Below are positions 51,064 to 59,485 of a stretch of 64,000 nucleotides of DNA, in pieces. Numbering within the stretch: position 1 is the stretch's first letter; the number at the start of each line of letters is the position of its first letter. The notes beneath the pieces were generated by a model. That model ran no database searches, had not been told where the DNA came from, and saw only the letters and a list, made by a program, of their open reading frames with translations. This stretch comes from JBNKFV01 sp050289485 (GTDB lineage: Bacteria > Pseudomonadota > Gammaproteobacteria > Pseudomonadales > Cellvibrionaceae), in contig JBNKFV010000009.1 in assembly GCA_050289485.1 (NCBI GenBank), forward strand, positions 186,001 through 250,000, in the 5' to 3' direction. The translations under genes and the position numbers were made by a program.

Positions 51064-52281
51064 TTAGTTACCGCCGTAACGCCCGAGGAATGTTTCCAGA
51101 CGGCCGAGGGCAGTTTGTAGATCGCTTTTTTGTGGTAGAAAAACCACGCGGAAATGATCTGGATCTTTCCAGTTAAACGCCGTTCCCTCAACCAGCAGGA
51201 TTTTTTCTTGCAGGAGAAAGTCGAGCACCATTTGCCGGTCACTACGCACTTTATGGTGTTGCAAGTCGATTTTGGGAAACAGGTAAATAGCCCCTTTGGG
51301 TTTTACACAAGTTACGCCAGGAATCTGATTAATCAGTTCCCAGGCCGTATCGCGCTGCTCGTGCAAACGACCACCGGGTAACACCAGGTCGTTAATACTT
51401 TGGTAGCCGCCGAGGGCCGTTTGTACGGCGAACATGGCCGGTACGTTGGCGCACAAACGCATGGACGACAACATTTCCAGACCTTCACAATAGCTTTTAG
51501 CCAAGTGCTTGTTACCACTGATAATCATCCAGCCAGAACGGAAGCCGGCCAGGCGGTATGATTTTGACAGGCCATTAAAGCTGATGCACATCACATCCTG
51601 TGCCAGTCGGCTCAAAGGAATAAACTGCGCATCATCGTAGAGAATTTTGCTGTAGATTTCGTCAGCGAAAATAATCAGGTTATGTTGGCGGGCTAATTCA
51701 ACAATCTGTTCCAGTAGCGCCTGGCTGTATACTGCACCGGTTGGGTTGTTAGGATTAATTATCACGATGCCGCGGGTTTTGTCGGTAATTTTGCTGGCGA
51801 TATCGTCCAGATCAGGAAACCAATCAGATTGTTCATCGCAGGTGTAATGCACGGCGTTGCCGCCCGCCAGGTTAACGGCAGCAGTCCACAGGGGGTAGTC
51901 GGGTGAGGGCACCAGTATTTCGTCGTTGTTGTTCAGCAGGGCCTGCATTGACATTACAATCAGTTCGCTGACACCATTGCCCAGATAAATATCGTCGAGC
52001 TCTACATCAGGAATGAGCAGTTGCTGGCATTCCTGCATAATGGCTTTACGGGCAGAAAAAAGGCCTTTTGACTCAGTATAGCCCTGTGCGTTACGCAGAT
52101 TGGTAATCACGTCGTGAATGATTTCGTCGGGTGCGTCGAAGCCAAAGGGGGCGGGGTTGCCAATGTTCAGCTTTAAAATACGATGGCCTTCTTCTTCCAG
52201 CCGGGTAGCATGTTCCAGTACCGGGCCGCGAATGTCGTAACAAACGCCGTGAAGTTTGTTGGATTTTTCGATAGTGTGCAT
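51064..52281 (-). CDS. alaA: Glutamate-pyruvate aminotransferase AlaA-like
   Basis: This 405-residue PLP enzyme transfers the amino group of glutamate to pyruvate to make alanine. Fold-type I signatures are KLNIGNPAPFGFDAPDEIIH, YTESKGLFSARKAIM, VPSPDYPLWTAAVNLAGG, IIINPNNPTGAVYS and SFNGLSKSYRLAGFRSGWM, with the PLP-binding Lys in the last. The length equals E. coli AlaA. ATG 52281 (MHTIEKSNKLHGVCYDIRGP) is chosen; the longest ORF adds 20 residues that do not look conserved. It diverges from msrB. Confidence 0.92.
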   Translation of the reverse strand: MHTIEKSNKLHGVCYDIRGPVLEHATRLEEEGHRILKLNIGNPAPFGFDAPDEIIHDVITNLRNAQGYTESKGLFSARKAIMQECQQLLIPDVELDDIYLGNGVSELIVMSMQALLNNNDEILVPSPDYPLWTAAVNLAGGNAVHYTCDEQSDWFPDLDDIASKITDKTRGIVIINPNNPTGAVYSQALLEQIVELARQHNLIIFADEIYSKILYDDAQFIPLSRLAQDVMCISFNGLSKSYRLAGFRSGWMIISGNKHLAKSYCEGLEMLSSMRLCANVPAMFAVQTALGGYQSINDLVLPGGRLHEQRDTAWELINQIPGVTCVKPKGAIYLFPKIDLQHHKVRSDRQMVLDFLLQEKILLVEGTAFNWKDPDHFRVVFLPQKSDLQTALGRLETFLGRYGGN

Positions 52282-52370
52282 AGGTAAATACAGTGCCTTT
52301 GACGTTAACCCTGCTGTTATGGCGTAACTAGAGTGTAACATCGTTGTAGATCGATAACGGAGGTCAGATT

Positions 52371-52775
52371 ATGGCAGATGGCAAGCAAAAAAACGATGAG
52401 ATTTGGCGGGATAAGTTAAGTCCGGACGAATTTTATGTGTGTCGTGAAAAAGGCACCGAAAGGGCATTTACCGGTTGTTTTTGGGATCATCACGAAGAAG
52501 GTACTTACCTTTGTAAGTGTTGCGAGGTGCCGTTGTTTGAATCGACAACAAAGTATGATTCGGGCAGTGGCTGGCCAAGCTTTTATAAACCCGCCGTGCT
52601 GGAAAATGTGGTGGAACACCGAGATACCAGTCATGGCATGATTCGTAGCGAGGTGGTCTGCGGACAGTGTGGCTCGCATTTAGGGCATGTATTCCCAGAT
52701 GGGCCAGAACCTACCGGGCTGCGTTATTGTATTAATTCAGCATCGCTAACGTTTGCCGGCAAGCAGGGCGGTTAA
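52371..52775 (+). CDS. msrB: Peptide-methionine (R)-S-oxide reductase MsrB
   Basis: This 134-residue repair enzyme reduces methionine-R-sulfoxide in proteins. It has FTGCFWDHHEEGTYLCKCCE and VCGQCGSHLGHVFPDGPEPT, giving the two CxxC zinc pairs, plus the catalytic Cys in LRYCINSASL near residue 120. AACGGAGG lies before the ATG. Its end overlaps the end of a convergent gene by 4 bases. Confidence 0.95.
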   Translation: MADGKQKNDEIWRDKLSPDEFYVCREKGTERAFTGCFWDHHEEGTYLCKCCEVPLFESTTKYDSGSGWPSFYKPAVLENVVEHRDTSHGMIRSEVVCGQCGSHLGHVFPDGPEPTGLRYCINSASLTFAGKQGG

Positions 52776-53569
52776 TCGTAAATTTTACGTTTTTTCCAGC
52801 TTTCGTCGTCCTGGCCAAACTGTTCCCACTCCTTATTAACCGGCTTACCTTCTCTCTGGGCTTCTGCGTCTTCCGACTGAGGATCTTTGCCTTGCTGTTG
52901 GGCAAGTTGCGCATTGAGTTCTGCCAGTGTCTGGTCGAGTTCAACGATTTGAGACTGGAACTGCTGGCGGGCATTTTCACGTACCAGCAGTTTTCTGGCC
53001 AAACCGTAGTAATGAACCGCCATACGGGCTTTACCTGCTTGATGGGCTTGTCGGGCGTGCAATACATAGGTATCGACAGACAGCTGTAGTACCAGATTTT
53101 TGATTTGGCCAGTGTATAGGTCGAGATGCTCTTTGTTGATGCTGCGGCGACGGTAGAGCTGGTGTACTACCTTAAACAGCTCTTCCAGGTACTTGCGGGT
53201 TTCAGTGGCTGTTTTAGGGTTATCAAACTTTATTCTGGCGTGCTTCTGAGGGCTACGCTTAAGTTCCTCCATCTTCCCCTGATACAGCTTGAGATCCTGC
53301 ATATACTGGTTGTCTTCCGGCACCAGCTGCGTCAGTTGCTCACAAGTATCGATCAGGCAGCGGTGAATCAGCAGGTTTAGGTCGGGGGTTAAAAAGCCTT
53401 TGGGGAAGGCTGTGATCATAAATTTGAAGTTGCGGAGCTTGGTTTTTAACGCATTCAGCAAAAGCAGCCGTTGCTGGCGCTTTTTATTGATAGTCTGCGC
53501 TACCAAGGCATAACAGACCATGACGGCGAGAAGAACAATAATGGCTGAAATAGCGATAACAGAAGTCAT
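52772..53569 (-). CDS. Membrane-anchored hypothetical protein
   Basis: This 265-residue protein has one N-terminal membrane helix (about 3-25, VIAISAIIVLLAVMVCYALV). A helical cytoplasmic region follows (KTKLRNFKFMITAFPKGFLT, YLEELFKVVHQLYRRRSINK, HARQAHQAGKARMAVHYYGL), then a charged Gln/Glu-rich C-terminal tail. I do not recognise a named family; the layout suggests a scaffold. It converges on msrB. The 293 bases between its start and tRNA-Glu hold the tRNA promoter and nothing else obvious. Confidence 0.7.
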   Translation of the reverse strand: MTSVIAISAIIVLLAVMVCYALVAQTINKKRQQRLLLLNALKTKLRNFKFMITAFPKGFLTPDLNLLIHRCLIDTCEQLTQLVPEDNQYMQDLKLYQGKMEELKRSPQKHARIKFDNPKTATETRKYLEELFKVVHQLYRRRSINKEHLDLYTGQIKNLVLQLSVDTYVLHARQAHQAGKARMAVHYYGLARKLLVRENARQQFQSQIVELDQTLAELNAQLAQQQGKDPQSEDAEAQREGKPVNKEWEQFGQDDESWKKRKIYD

Positions 53570-53784
53570 TAGCGGGTTTGATCGGTAAGGGCATGAATAT
53601 GACCAAGTATCGCATAATCAACCGCTAGCGCAAACTGGCGAGCGCAGAAACCGGGCTTTTGAGCAGAATGGTTGCTTTTAAGTCATTACGCTTAGTTTTT
53701 GGGCTGTTTTGGGGCCCCCAATTGGCTGCCTAAAGCGATCTAAGTTGTTGTTTTACCGAAAAACTTAAAAAGCGGTTAAAGGTG

Positions 53785-53813
53785 TTGACAGGTGCCGGAT
53801 CGCTACTTAGAAT
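53785..53813 (+). promoter_or_regulatory. Sigma-70 promoter of the tRNA-Glu/tRNA-Gly unit
   Basis: A perfect -35 TTGACA (53785-53790), a 17-base spacer and -10 TAGAAT (53808-53813) are followed by a GC-rich discriminator (GCGCCCC), typical of stringently controlled stable-RNA promoters. It lies 49 bases before tRNA-Glu. Confidence 0.88.
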
Positions 53814-53862
53814 GCGCCCCACTCTGAACGGCCGATGTGGAAACGGCATCAGGGGTGTCTGG

Positions 53863-53938
53863 GTCCCCATCGTCTAGAGGCCTAGGACACCGCCCTTTCA
53901 CGGCGGTAACAGGGGTTCGAATCCCCTTGGGGATGCCA
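53863..53938 (+). tRNA. tRNA-Glu (anticodon TTC)
   Basis: This is a 76-base tRNA with an encoded CCA. The acceptor GTCCCCA pairs with TGGGGAT (one G-T pair). The anticodon arm CCGCC-CTTTCAC-GGCGG carries TTC, and the T arm is AGGGG-TTCGAAT-CCCCT. It is almost identical in layout to the E. coli tRNA-Glu. tRNA-Gly follows after 2 bases, so both are processed from one transcript. Confidence 0.96.
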
Positions 53939-53940
53939 TT

Positions 53941-54230
<290 letters not shown>

Positions 54231-54261
54231 TACTCTTTGGATAGTATTGTCGGGGCGGCCT

Positions 54262-54669
54262 TTAGTGCAGCCCAAATACATTGGCTCTTTCTTTTTCGTA
54301 GTGGAAGGGGGTGCCTGCGGCCTCGGCGTCAGCGCGTTTGTCTTCGAGTCGCTGAAAAAGCTGAATTTCGTCGTCAGGCATGTAGTGCAGGCAGTCGCCG
54401 CCAAAAAGCCAGAGCAAATCGCGGGTTATCAATGGGGTTATATGAGGGTAGGTGGCAATAAAATGGCAAAGCAGTTGTTGGCCTTGCTGGTAGAAGGCAT
54501 CGTTCCATTGTTCTGTACGGCTTAATGCTTGCAGTTGCGCGAGTGTTTCCGCGGCTTCTGGGTTGCTTGCTGCGTCGGTTGCGGCTCCATCAAAGGGTGG
54601 GTTGGCGGCAACTTGTTCGGCCAGTCGGGTCAGTAATTGATGGTGAAATGTCAGATAATCGGTTTTCAT
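54262..54669 (-). CDS. PA2817-family protein
   Basis: This 135-residue soluble protein begins MKTDYLTFHHQLLTRLAEQV and contains RTEQWNDAFYQQGQQLLCHF, LLWLFGGDCLHYMPDDEIQL and HYEKERANVFGLH. It matches the short PA2817 family found in Pseudomonas and relatives, whose function is not known. It is a single gene facing the tRNA unit and diverging from the ABC exporter genes. Confidence 0.78.
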   Translation of the reverse strand: MKTDYLTFHHQLLTRLAEQVAANPPFDGAATDAASNPEAAETLAQLQALSRTEQWNDAFYQQGQQLLCHFIATYPHITPLITRDLLWLFGGDCLHYMPDDEIQLFQRLEDKRADAEAAGTPFHYEKERANVFGLH

Positions 54670-54816
54670 TGGTTAAACCATGGTTTTGCGGTGAATCTGG
54701 AGGAAGGCATTGTACGTATCGACTGCAGTTCTGGCCAATTCCATTTGCAAAATAGGTGGCTACACGGTTGAATAGTGCCGGCTTTTACCCTCCCCAAAAA
54801 AATCATGTGATGATCT

Positions 54817-55749
54817 ATGACCGCAGCACTCTCTATTACCGATTTAAAGAAGACCTACAACAATGGCTTTGTGGCTCTCGACGGCATCAGTCTTGAGGTA
54901 CAGCCTGGTGACTTTTTTGCCTTGCTAGGCCCCAACGGTGCCGGTAAGTCCACCACGATTGGTGTGATTTGCTCTCTGGTAAAAAAGACCGCTGGCAAGG
55001 TGTCGGTTTTTGGCAAAGATATTGATGTTAACTTTGCCCTGGCGAAAAAAGAAATTGGTGTGGTGCCGCAGGAGTTTAATTTCAATCAGTTTGAAAAAGT
55101 GCAGGATATCGTCGTTACTCAGGCGGGTTATTACGGTATGCCCGCTGCGGCAGCCCGAGAGCGGGCCGAAAAATATTTGCGTAAGTTGGGGCTATGGGAG
55201 AAGCGCAATGCAGTGTCGCGCACGCTTTCAGGTGGTATGAAACGACGTCTAATGATTGCCCGCGCATTGGTGCACGAGCCCCGCCTGCTTATTTTAGATG
55301 AGCCTACAGCGGGTGTGGATATTGAGCTGCGTCGTTCCATGTGGGAATTTCTGCGCGAGATTAATGCCGAGGGCACCACCATTATTCTAACCACTCATTA
55401 CCTGGAAGAGGCAGAAAGCCTGTGCCGTAATGTGGCGATTATTGATAACGGCCGGATTATTGAAAATACGAGTGTGAAGCGTTTATTGCGGCAGCTCAAT
55501 AGAGAAGTGTTTATTTTTGATAGTAGCGAAACGCTTACAGAGGCGCCTTCCATTAACGGCCATTCTGTACGCCTCATTGATGATCATAGTTTTGAAGTGG
55601 ATGTAGAAAAAGGGCAGTCGATTAACGAAATTTTTATGCGCTTAAATGAGCTGGGCGTAGGCATTGTCAGTATGCGTAACAAAGCCAACCGGCTTGAGGA
55701 GTTATTTGTCACGCTGGTAGAAAACAGCAAGCAGGAGCGTGGCCGATGA
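54817..55749 (+). CDS. ABC exporter ATP-binding protein (YadG-like)
   Basis: This 310-residue ATPase has Walker A FALLGPNGAGKSTTIGV (about residue 40), a Q-loop in VPQEFNF, the signature SRTLSGGMKRRLMIARALVH (about 135), Walker B RLLILDEPTAGVDIELR and the H-loop ILTTHYLEEAE. A C-terminal extension of about 90 residues follows, typical of YadG-type subunits. It pairs with the overlapping permease gene downstream. The transported substrate is unknown. Confidence 0.92.
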   Translation: MTAALSITDLKKTYNNGFVALDGISLEVQPGDFFALLGPNGAGKSTTIGVICSLVKKTAGKVSVFGKDIDVNFALAKKEIGVVPQEFNFNQFEKVQDIVVTQAGYYGMPAAAARERAEKYLRKLGLWEKRNAVSRTLSGGMKRRLMIARALVHEPRLLILDEPTAGVDIELRRSMWEFLREINAEGTTIILTTHYLEEAESLCRNVAIIDNGRIIENTSVKRLLRQLNREVFIFDSSETLTEAPSINGHSVRLIDDHSFEVDVEKGQSINEIFMRLNELGVGIVSMRNKANRLEELFVTLVENSKQERGR

Positions 55750-56519
55750 ATATGTACGAACAATGGGTTGCATTTTTAACGATTTTTCGCCGTGAAATTC
55801 GCCGTTTTACCCGTATCTGGATGCAGACACTGTTGCCGCCAGTGATTACCATGAGCCTTTACTTTGTTATATTCGGTGCCTTAATCGGCAGCCGTATCGG
55901 GCAAATGGGCGGGTTTGATTATATGTCGTTTGTGGTGCCGGGGTTGATCATGATGTCGGTAATCAGCAACTCGTACTCAAACGTTGTCTCGTCATTTTTT
56001 GGCGTAAAGTTTCAGCACAATATCGAAGAGCTACTGGTATCACCTACACCTAATTACATCATTTTAGTCGGGTATGTATTAGGTGGTGTGGCACGCGGAT
56101 TATGTGTTGGCTTTTTCGTGACGATAGTGTCTTTACTGTTTACCGATTTGCACATACAGCATTACGCTATTACCGTGTCGATCGTATTACTGACATCGGT
56201 TGTTTTTGCCTTAGCAGGATTTATTAATGCAGTATTTGCGAATTCGTTCGACGATATCAGTATTGTGCCTACCTTTGTGCTGACACCATTAACATACTTG
56301 GGTGGAGTATTCTATTCCATTTCACTGTTACCAGAGTTTTGGCAAGGTGTGTCTCAGTTAAACCCTATTTTATATATGGTAAACGCCTTCCGTTACGGTA
56401 TTTTGGGAATCTCTGATATTAATGTGACGGCTGCTTTTGGTGGTGTGTGTGTATTTATTGTGATTTTGTTCAGTTATGCCATGTACCTGTTGAACAATGG
56501 CAAACGGCTGCGTTCGTAA
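55746..56519 (+). CDS. ABC-2-type permease (YadH-like)
   Basis: This 257-residue membrane protein has six predicted spans. It contains TRIWMQTLLPPVITMSLYFV, FDYMSFVVPGLIMMSVISNS, FQHNIEELLVSPTPNYIILV and the family stretch TPLTYLGGVFYSISLLPEFW (about 178-197). It overlaps the ATPase gene by 4 bases and is the membrane half of the same exporter. queF follows after 19 bases and may be cotranscribed. Confidence 0.92.
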   Translation: MNMYEQWVAFLTIFRREIRRFTRIWMQTLLPPVITMSLYFVIFGALIGSRIGQMGGFDYMSFVVPGLIMMSVISNSYSNVVSSFFGVKFQHNIEELLVSPTPNYIILVGYVLGGVARGLCVGFFVTIVSLLFTDLHIQHYAITVSIVLLTSVVFALAGFINAVFANSFDDISIVPTFVLTPLTYLGGVFYSISLLPEFWQGVSQLNPILYMVNAFRYGILGISDINVTAAFGGVCVFIVILFSYAMYLLNNGKRLRS

Positions 56520-56538
56520 GATAAATTAAGGAAGGCGT

Positions 56539-57363
56539 ATGAGCAGTAAAGATAACGGTGTGTTAGGGCAGCAGGTAGATTATCCCAGTGAGTACGCTCC
56601 AGAACTACTTGAGCCCATCGCCCGTAAGTTGTCTCGTAACACGCTGGGTATTGCTGAGCCACTGCCGTTTCGGGGTGTGGATTACTGGACGGCTTACGAG
56701 GTGTCGTGGCTCGATGAGCGGGGTAAACCGCATGTGGCGATTGGTGAGTTCCTGGTGCCCGCTGATAGCCCCAATATTATTGAATCCAAATCATTCAAAC
56801 TGTACTTGAACTCGCTGAACCAGGCGCGCTTTAGCCGGTTAGAGAATGTTGTTGCGGTGTTGGAAAAAGACCTGTCTGCAGCAGCCGGTGCCTCAGTGTT
56901 GGTGGATTTAAGCCTGTTGTCGCAGGCCAGTCAGGCGCATGTAGGGCTGTTGCCCGGTGAATGCCTTGACCACTTGCCTGTTAGCATTAATGACTATGAG
57001 CCGAATACGGAGTTGTTGGTCTGTAGTGAGAACACTGAAGTGAGTGAGAGCCTATACAGCCATTTGTTGAAAACCAATTGTCCGGTTACTGGCCAGCCAG
57101 ATTGGGGCAGTGTGGTGGTTTCTTATCTGGGGCCTGCTATCGATAAAGAAGGTTTGTTGAAATATATTATTTCATTCCGGCAGCATCAGGACTTTCACGA
57201 GCAATGTGTAGAGCGCATGTTTGTCGACATTATGCAGCGGTGCAAACCGATAAAGTTAACTGTGTATGCGCGTTATACGCGGCGTGGCGGTTTGGATATT
57301 AATCCACTGCGGACCAATGTCGACGGTGTGCTGCTACCGGATGTGCGGTTGGTAAGGCAGTAA
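56539..57363 (+). CDS. queF: NADPH-dependent preQ0 reductase QueF
   Basis: QueF reduces 7-cyano-7-deazaguanine to preQ1 for queuosine in tRNA. The 274 residues are the long, two-domain form found in Gammaproteobacteria. The substrate region has ESKSFKLYLNSLNQARF (about 84-100), and the catalytic Cys is in LKTNCPVTGQPDWGSVVVSY (about 181-200). HEQCVERMFVDI and YTRRGGLDINPLRT follow. AAGGAAGG precedes the ATG. It is the gene after the ABC pair and converges on the coiled-coil protein. Confidence 0.95.
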   Translation: MSSKDNGVLGQQVDYPSEYAPELLEPIARKLSRNTLGIAEPLPFRGVDYWTAYEVSWLDERGKPHVAIGEFLVPADSPNIIESKSFKLYLNSLNQARFSRLENVVAVLEKDLSAAAGASVLVDLSLLSQASQAHVGLLPGECLDHLPVSINDYEPNTELLVCSENTEVSESLYSHLLKTNCPVTGQPDWGSVVVSYLGPAIDKEGLLKYIISFRQHQDFHEQCVERMFVDIMQRCKPIKLTVYARYTRRGGLDINPLRTNVDGVLLPDVRLVRQ

Positions 57364-57383
57364 AAATTATGTTCTCAAGAGTG

Positions 57384-58649
57384 CTATTTCATTTTTAGGG
57401 CGAGGTAGCGTTCTTCCAACTGGGCGTAGTCAGCCCGCAATTTTTTCAGTTCTTCGTTGCTGCTGCCTGCGGTTTCAAATAATGCTTCCAGCTGGCTGAT
57501 CTCATTTTCCAGCGATTTTTTGACTTGCTCCAGCTGTTTAACATCACCCCGGCTTTGTTCAAGTTCGCGCTCAAGGCGTGTGTAGTCGCCCAGGCTTTTC
57601 TCTTTCTGTGATGCTTTTTTCTCCAAATGCGCAATGCGCGTGTTGGCGCTTTCGAGCTCGTCTTCAAGCAGTTGCACACAGGTTTCCGCTTCTTTTACAA
57701 AACGAGCCTGTTTGTCGAGTTCACTCTGAAGATCCACCACAATCTCTTGAAATTTCTCAGTGCCATTGCTGTCTGCCAAGCGTCGTTTGAGGCTATTAAT
57801 GGTTCGATGTTGATCTACAGCAACATTGCGCAGGCGGTCGAGCTCACTCATGTGGGCACGCTCGGCATTGTCTGTCGCGTGAACAACCCTTGTCTTTTCA
57901 ATAACGCTGATTTCTGGTGGCTGCTGAAGGTTTTGCAGCATTCCGCCGAAGTTGTCGAAGGCGCCACTGTAGTTCAATAATGCTGCCTCGAAGCCTTCCT
58001 GGTCTTCAAAACTGGGAGCATAACTCGATAGTAATGCATGGTACTCACTGGCTTCTGCTTGCGCGGCTTCCCACTGTTTTTCCAGGTCGAAGTAGAGTTG
58101 TTTAAATTTCTCAAGGCTTTCAACCCGTTTTTTATACACTTCCAGCTCGCTGTCGTCAGCGTCGGGCGCAGGCTCAGGTTCAGCCGGGGTGTTGCCCGAC
58201 ACGTTGCGGTAGTAATCCATTAACTGGGAAAACTTGCTTTTTAAAACAGCCCAGTTGGGTGAGGCATCGTCGCTGGAATGAATGGCTTCTTTTTCTGCAA
58301 TCAATACCGCGTGACGGAAGGCAACAGTTTGGCGTTCAAGGGGTACGTTGTTGTCCAGATCGAGTGCGATATCCTGATCTGGGTGGAGAGTGTCGTGATA
58401 GTCACGTGTGAGTTGAATCTGGTCATTCACGTGCTTTTTAAACAGGCTGACCGGGTCGAGTTGATCCTGGTACTGTTTGGCTTCTGCTCTAGCTTGTTTG
58501 AGGTCTGTTACCAGTTTTTTGACACGATTTTGCAGGTTAACACTGAGCTGCTTGAGCTTCCTGGAATGAATCAGCAGAAATAGGCATAACGCCATCATTA
58601 CCAGAAAAAGTTCAATAATACCCAACAAGATCCACGTGGATACGTGCAT
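57384..58649 (-). CDS. Membrane-anchored coiled-coil protein of unknown function
   Basis: This 421-residue protein has one N-terminal membrane helix (about 5-27, TWILLGIIELFLVMMALCLF). Long heptad-rich helices follow at about 30-65, 170-205, 270-300 and 310-415, such as LEDELESANTRIAHLEKKAS. It is probably a bitopic inner-membrane protein with a large cytoplasmic rod, since there is no cleavage site. I do not recognise a named family; division or cell-shape scaffolds share this form but that is speculation. It stands alone. The 318-base gap to tRNA-Ser holds the tRNA promoter and no credible gene. Confidence 0.75.
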   Translation of the reverse strand: MHVSTWILLGIIELFLVMMALCLFLLIHSRKLKQLSVNLQNRVKKLVTDLKQARAEAKQYQDQLDPVSLFKKHVNDQIQLTRDYHDTLHPDQDIALDLDNNVPLERQTVAFRHAVLIAEKEAIHSSDDASPNWAVLKSKFSQLMDYYRNVSGNTPAEPEPAPDADDSELEVYKKRVESLEKFKQLYFDLEKQWEAAQAEASEYHALLSSYAPSFEDQEGFEAALLNYSGAFDNFGGMLQNLQQPPEISVIEKTRVVHATDNAERAHMSELDRLRNVAVDQHRTINSLKRRLADSNGTEKFQEIVVDLQSELDKQARFVKEAETCVQLLEDELESANTRIAHLEKKASQKEKSLGDYTRLERELEQSRGDVKQLEQVKKSLENEISQLEALFETAGSSNEELKKLRADYAQLEERYLALKMK

Positions 58650-58895
58650 AAAATCTGCCTTTTGGTGTAGGTTCTTTTATTGTGTTTTCAGTTTGCAGTC
58701 CTGCACTTAGCTTTAATTCAGCTTAGCCGGTATGTTACCTGCAAATATATTCGTCTAATAGTCGAAATTACTGTTATCAGCTGTAAATTAGCCTCTAATT
58801 CAGGCAATTTAGCCAAAAAACACACCATTTTACCAGTTGGCAACCATTGAATGGCACTTAGTGTTGTCCGGCAGGTTAAATTGCCCAAATCGGCG

Positions 58896-58924
58896 TTGCC
58901 ATTAGCCGGTGACTTGTGTACATT
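58896..58924 (+). promoter_or_regulatory. Sigma-70 promoter of tRNA-Ser
   Basis: -35 TTGCCA (58896-58901), a 17-base spacer and -10 TACATT (58919-58924) are followed by a GC-rich discriminator (AGCGCCCTCGC), as for stable RNAs. It lies 43 bases before the tRNA. Confidence 0.75.
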
Positions 58925-58967
58925 AGCGCCCTCGCAAAAACCGGCCTTATGGCTGATATTTGCACAC

Positions 58968-59055
58968 GGTGAGGTGTCCGAGTGGTTGAAGGAGCACGCC
59001 TGGAAAGTGTGTATATCGAAAGGTATCGAGGGTTCGAATCCCTCCCTCACCGCCA
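58968..59055 (+). tRNA. tRNA-Ser (anticodon GGA)
   Basis: This is an 88-base class II tRNA with an encoded CCA. The acceptor GGTGAGG pairs with CCTCACC. The anticodon arm carries GGA (GCCTGGAAAGT), a long variable arm is formed by GTATATCGAAAGGTATC, and the T arm is GAGGG-TTCGAAT-CCCTC. The layout is that of E. coli tRNA-Ser(GGA). A strong terminator follows at once. Confidence 0.96.
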
Positions 59056-59104
59056 TATTTAAAACCCAGCTTCGGCTGGGTTTTTTTATGGCGGTGAGGG
59101 AGGG
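59040..59104 (+). terminator. tRNA-Ser terminator inside an 18-base inverted repeat
   Basis: AAAACCCAGC-TTCG-GCTGGGTTTT (59061-59084) is a perfect 10-base stem with a UUCG loop and a T-run. Around it, CCCTCCCTCACCGCCATA (59040-59057, the tRNA 3' end) is repeated in perfect inverted form at 59087-59104. Readthrough RNA could therefore fold its tRNA 3' end into an alternative long hairpin. Confidence 0.9.
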
Positions 59105-59408
59105 TGAGAAGCCTCGTGGTTCGACAGATTGCATCGCAATCTGGACCTCGCGCAGGCGAGCCCGCAGGGTGTGAAAACCCCAAAGGGTTTTCGCAGTCTA
59201 TCCCTGTTTGAGTTTGGTGAATATGTAGCCAATGGTTAAACCCAGCTTAGGCTAGTTTGTTGGCCTTTTCGTATTTGCGCAGTTCAAAATGGGGCGCTCC
59301 CATGACTTGCACTCGAATCTATCAGGTGCTGCATGTTATTGACATTAGCAGCTGCGTTTTTGCACCAGCACTTCACTTAGCCTGCCGAGTAAGCTCTTGC
59401 GGTGGTCA
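59105..59408. other. Non-coding stretch after tRNA-Ser
   Basis: No credible gene is seen. The first 100 bases are GC-rich and contain small hairpins, GATTGC-atc-GCAATC and AAAACCC-caaa-GGGTTTT. A degenerate second hairpin-like copy, AAACCCAGCTTAGGCTAGTTT (read as AAACCCAGC then GGCTAGTTT), lies near 59238 and resembles the terminator at 59061. The remainder leads to the hydrolase promoter. Confidence 0.5.
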
Positions 59409-59465
59409 TTGCTAAACCATGATATCGTGAATATAATCAGTGTACTAACTAATTGTATTCACGAT
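59409..59465 (+). promoter_or_regulatory. Promoter with overlapping palindromic operator before the serine hydrolase
   Basis: -35 TTGCTA (59409-59414), a 17-base spacer and a perfect -10 TATAAT (59432-59437) lie about 50 bases before the hydrolase start. ATCGTGAATA (59424-59433), overlapping the -10 box, and TATTCACGAT (59456-59465), in the early transcript, form a perfect 10-base inverted repeat with centres 32 bases apart. This layout suits repression of the downstream hydrolase genes. The regulator is unknown and not encoded next to it in the window. Confidence 0.7.
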
Positions 59466-59485
59466 AAATCGGTATAGGGTCGTTT

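Noticed and set aside
58718..59134. 138-codon reverse ORF across tRNA-Ser
   Set aside because: It is read through the antisense of the tRNA and its terminator (MAVREGFEPS-type translation), a common spurious call at tRNA-Ser loci.
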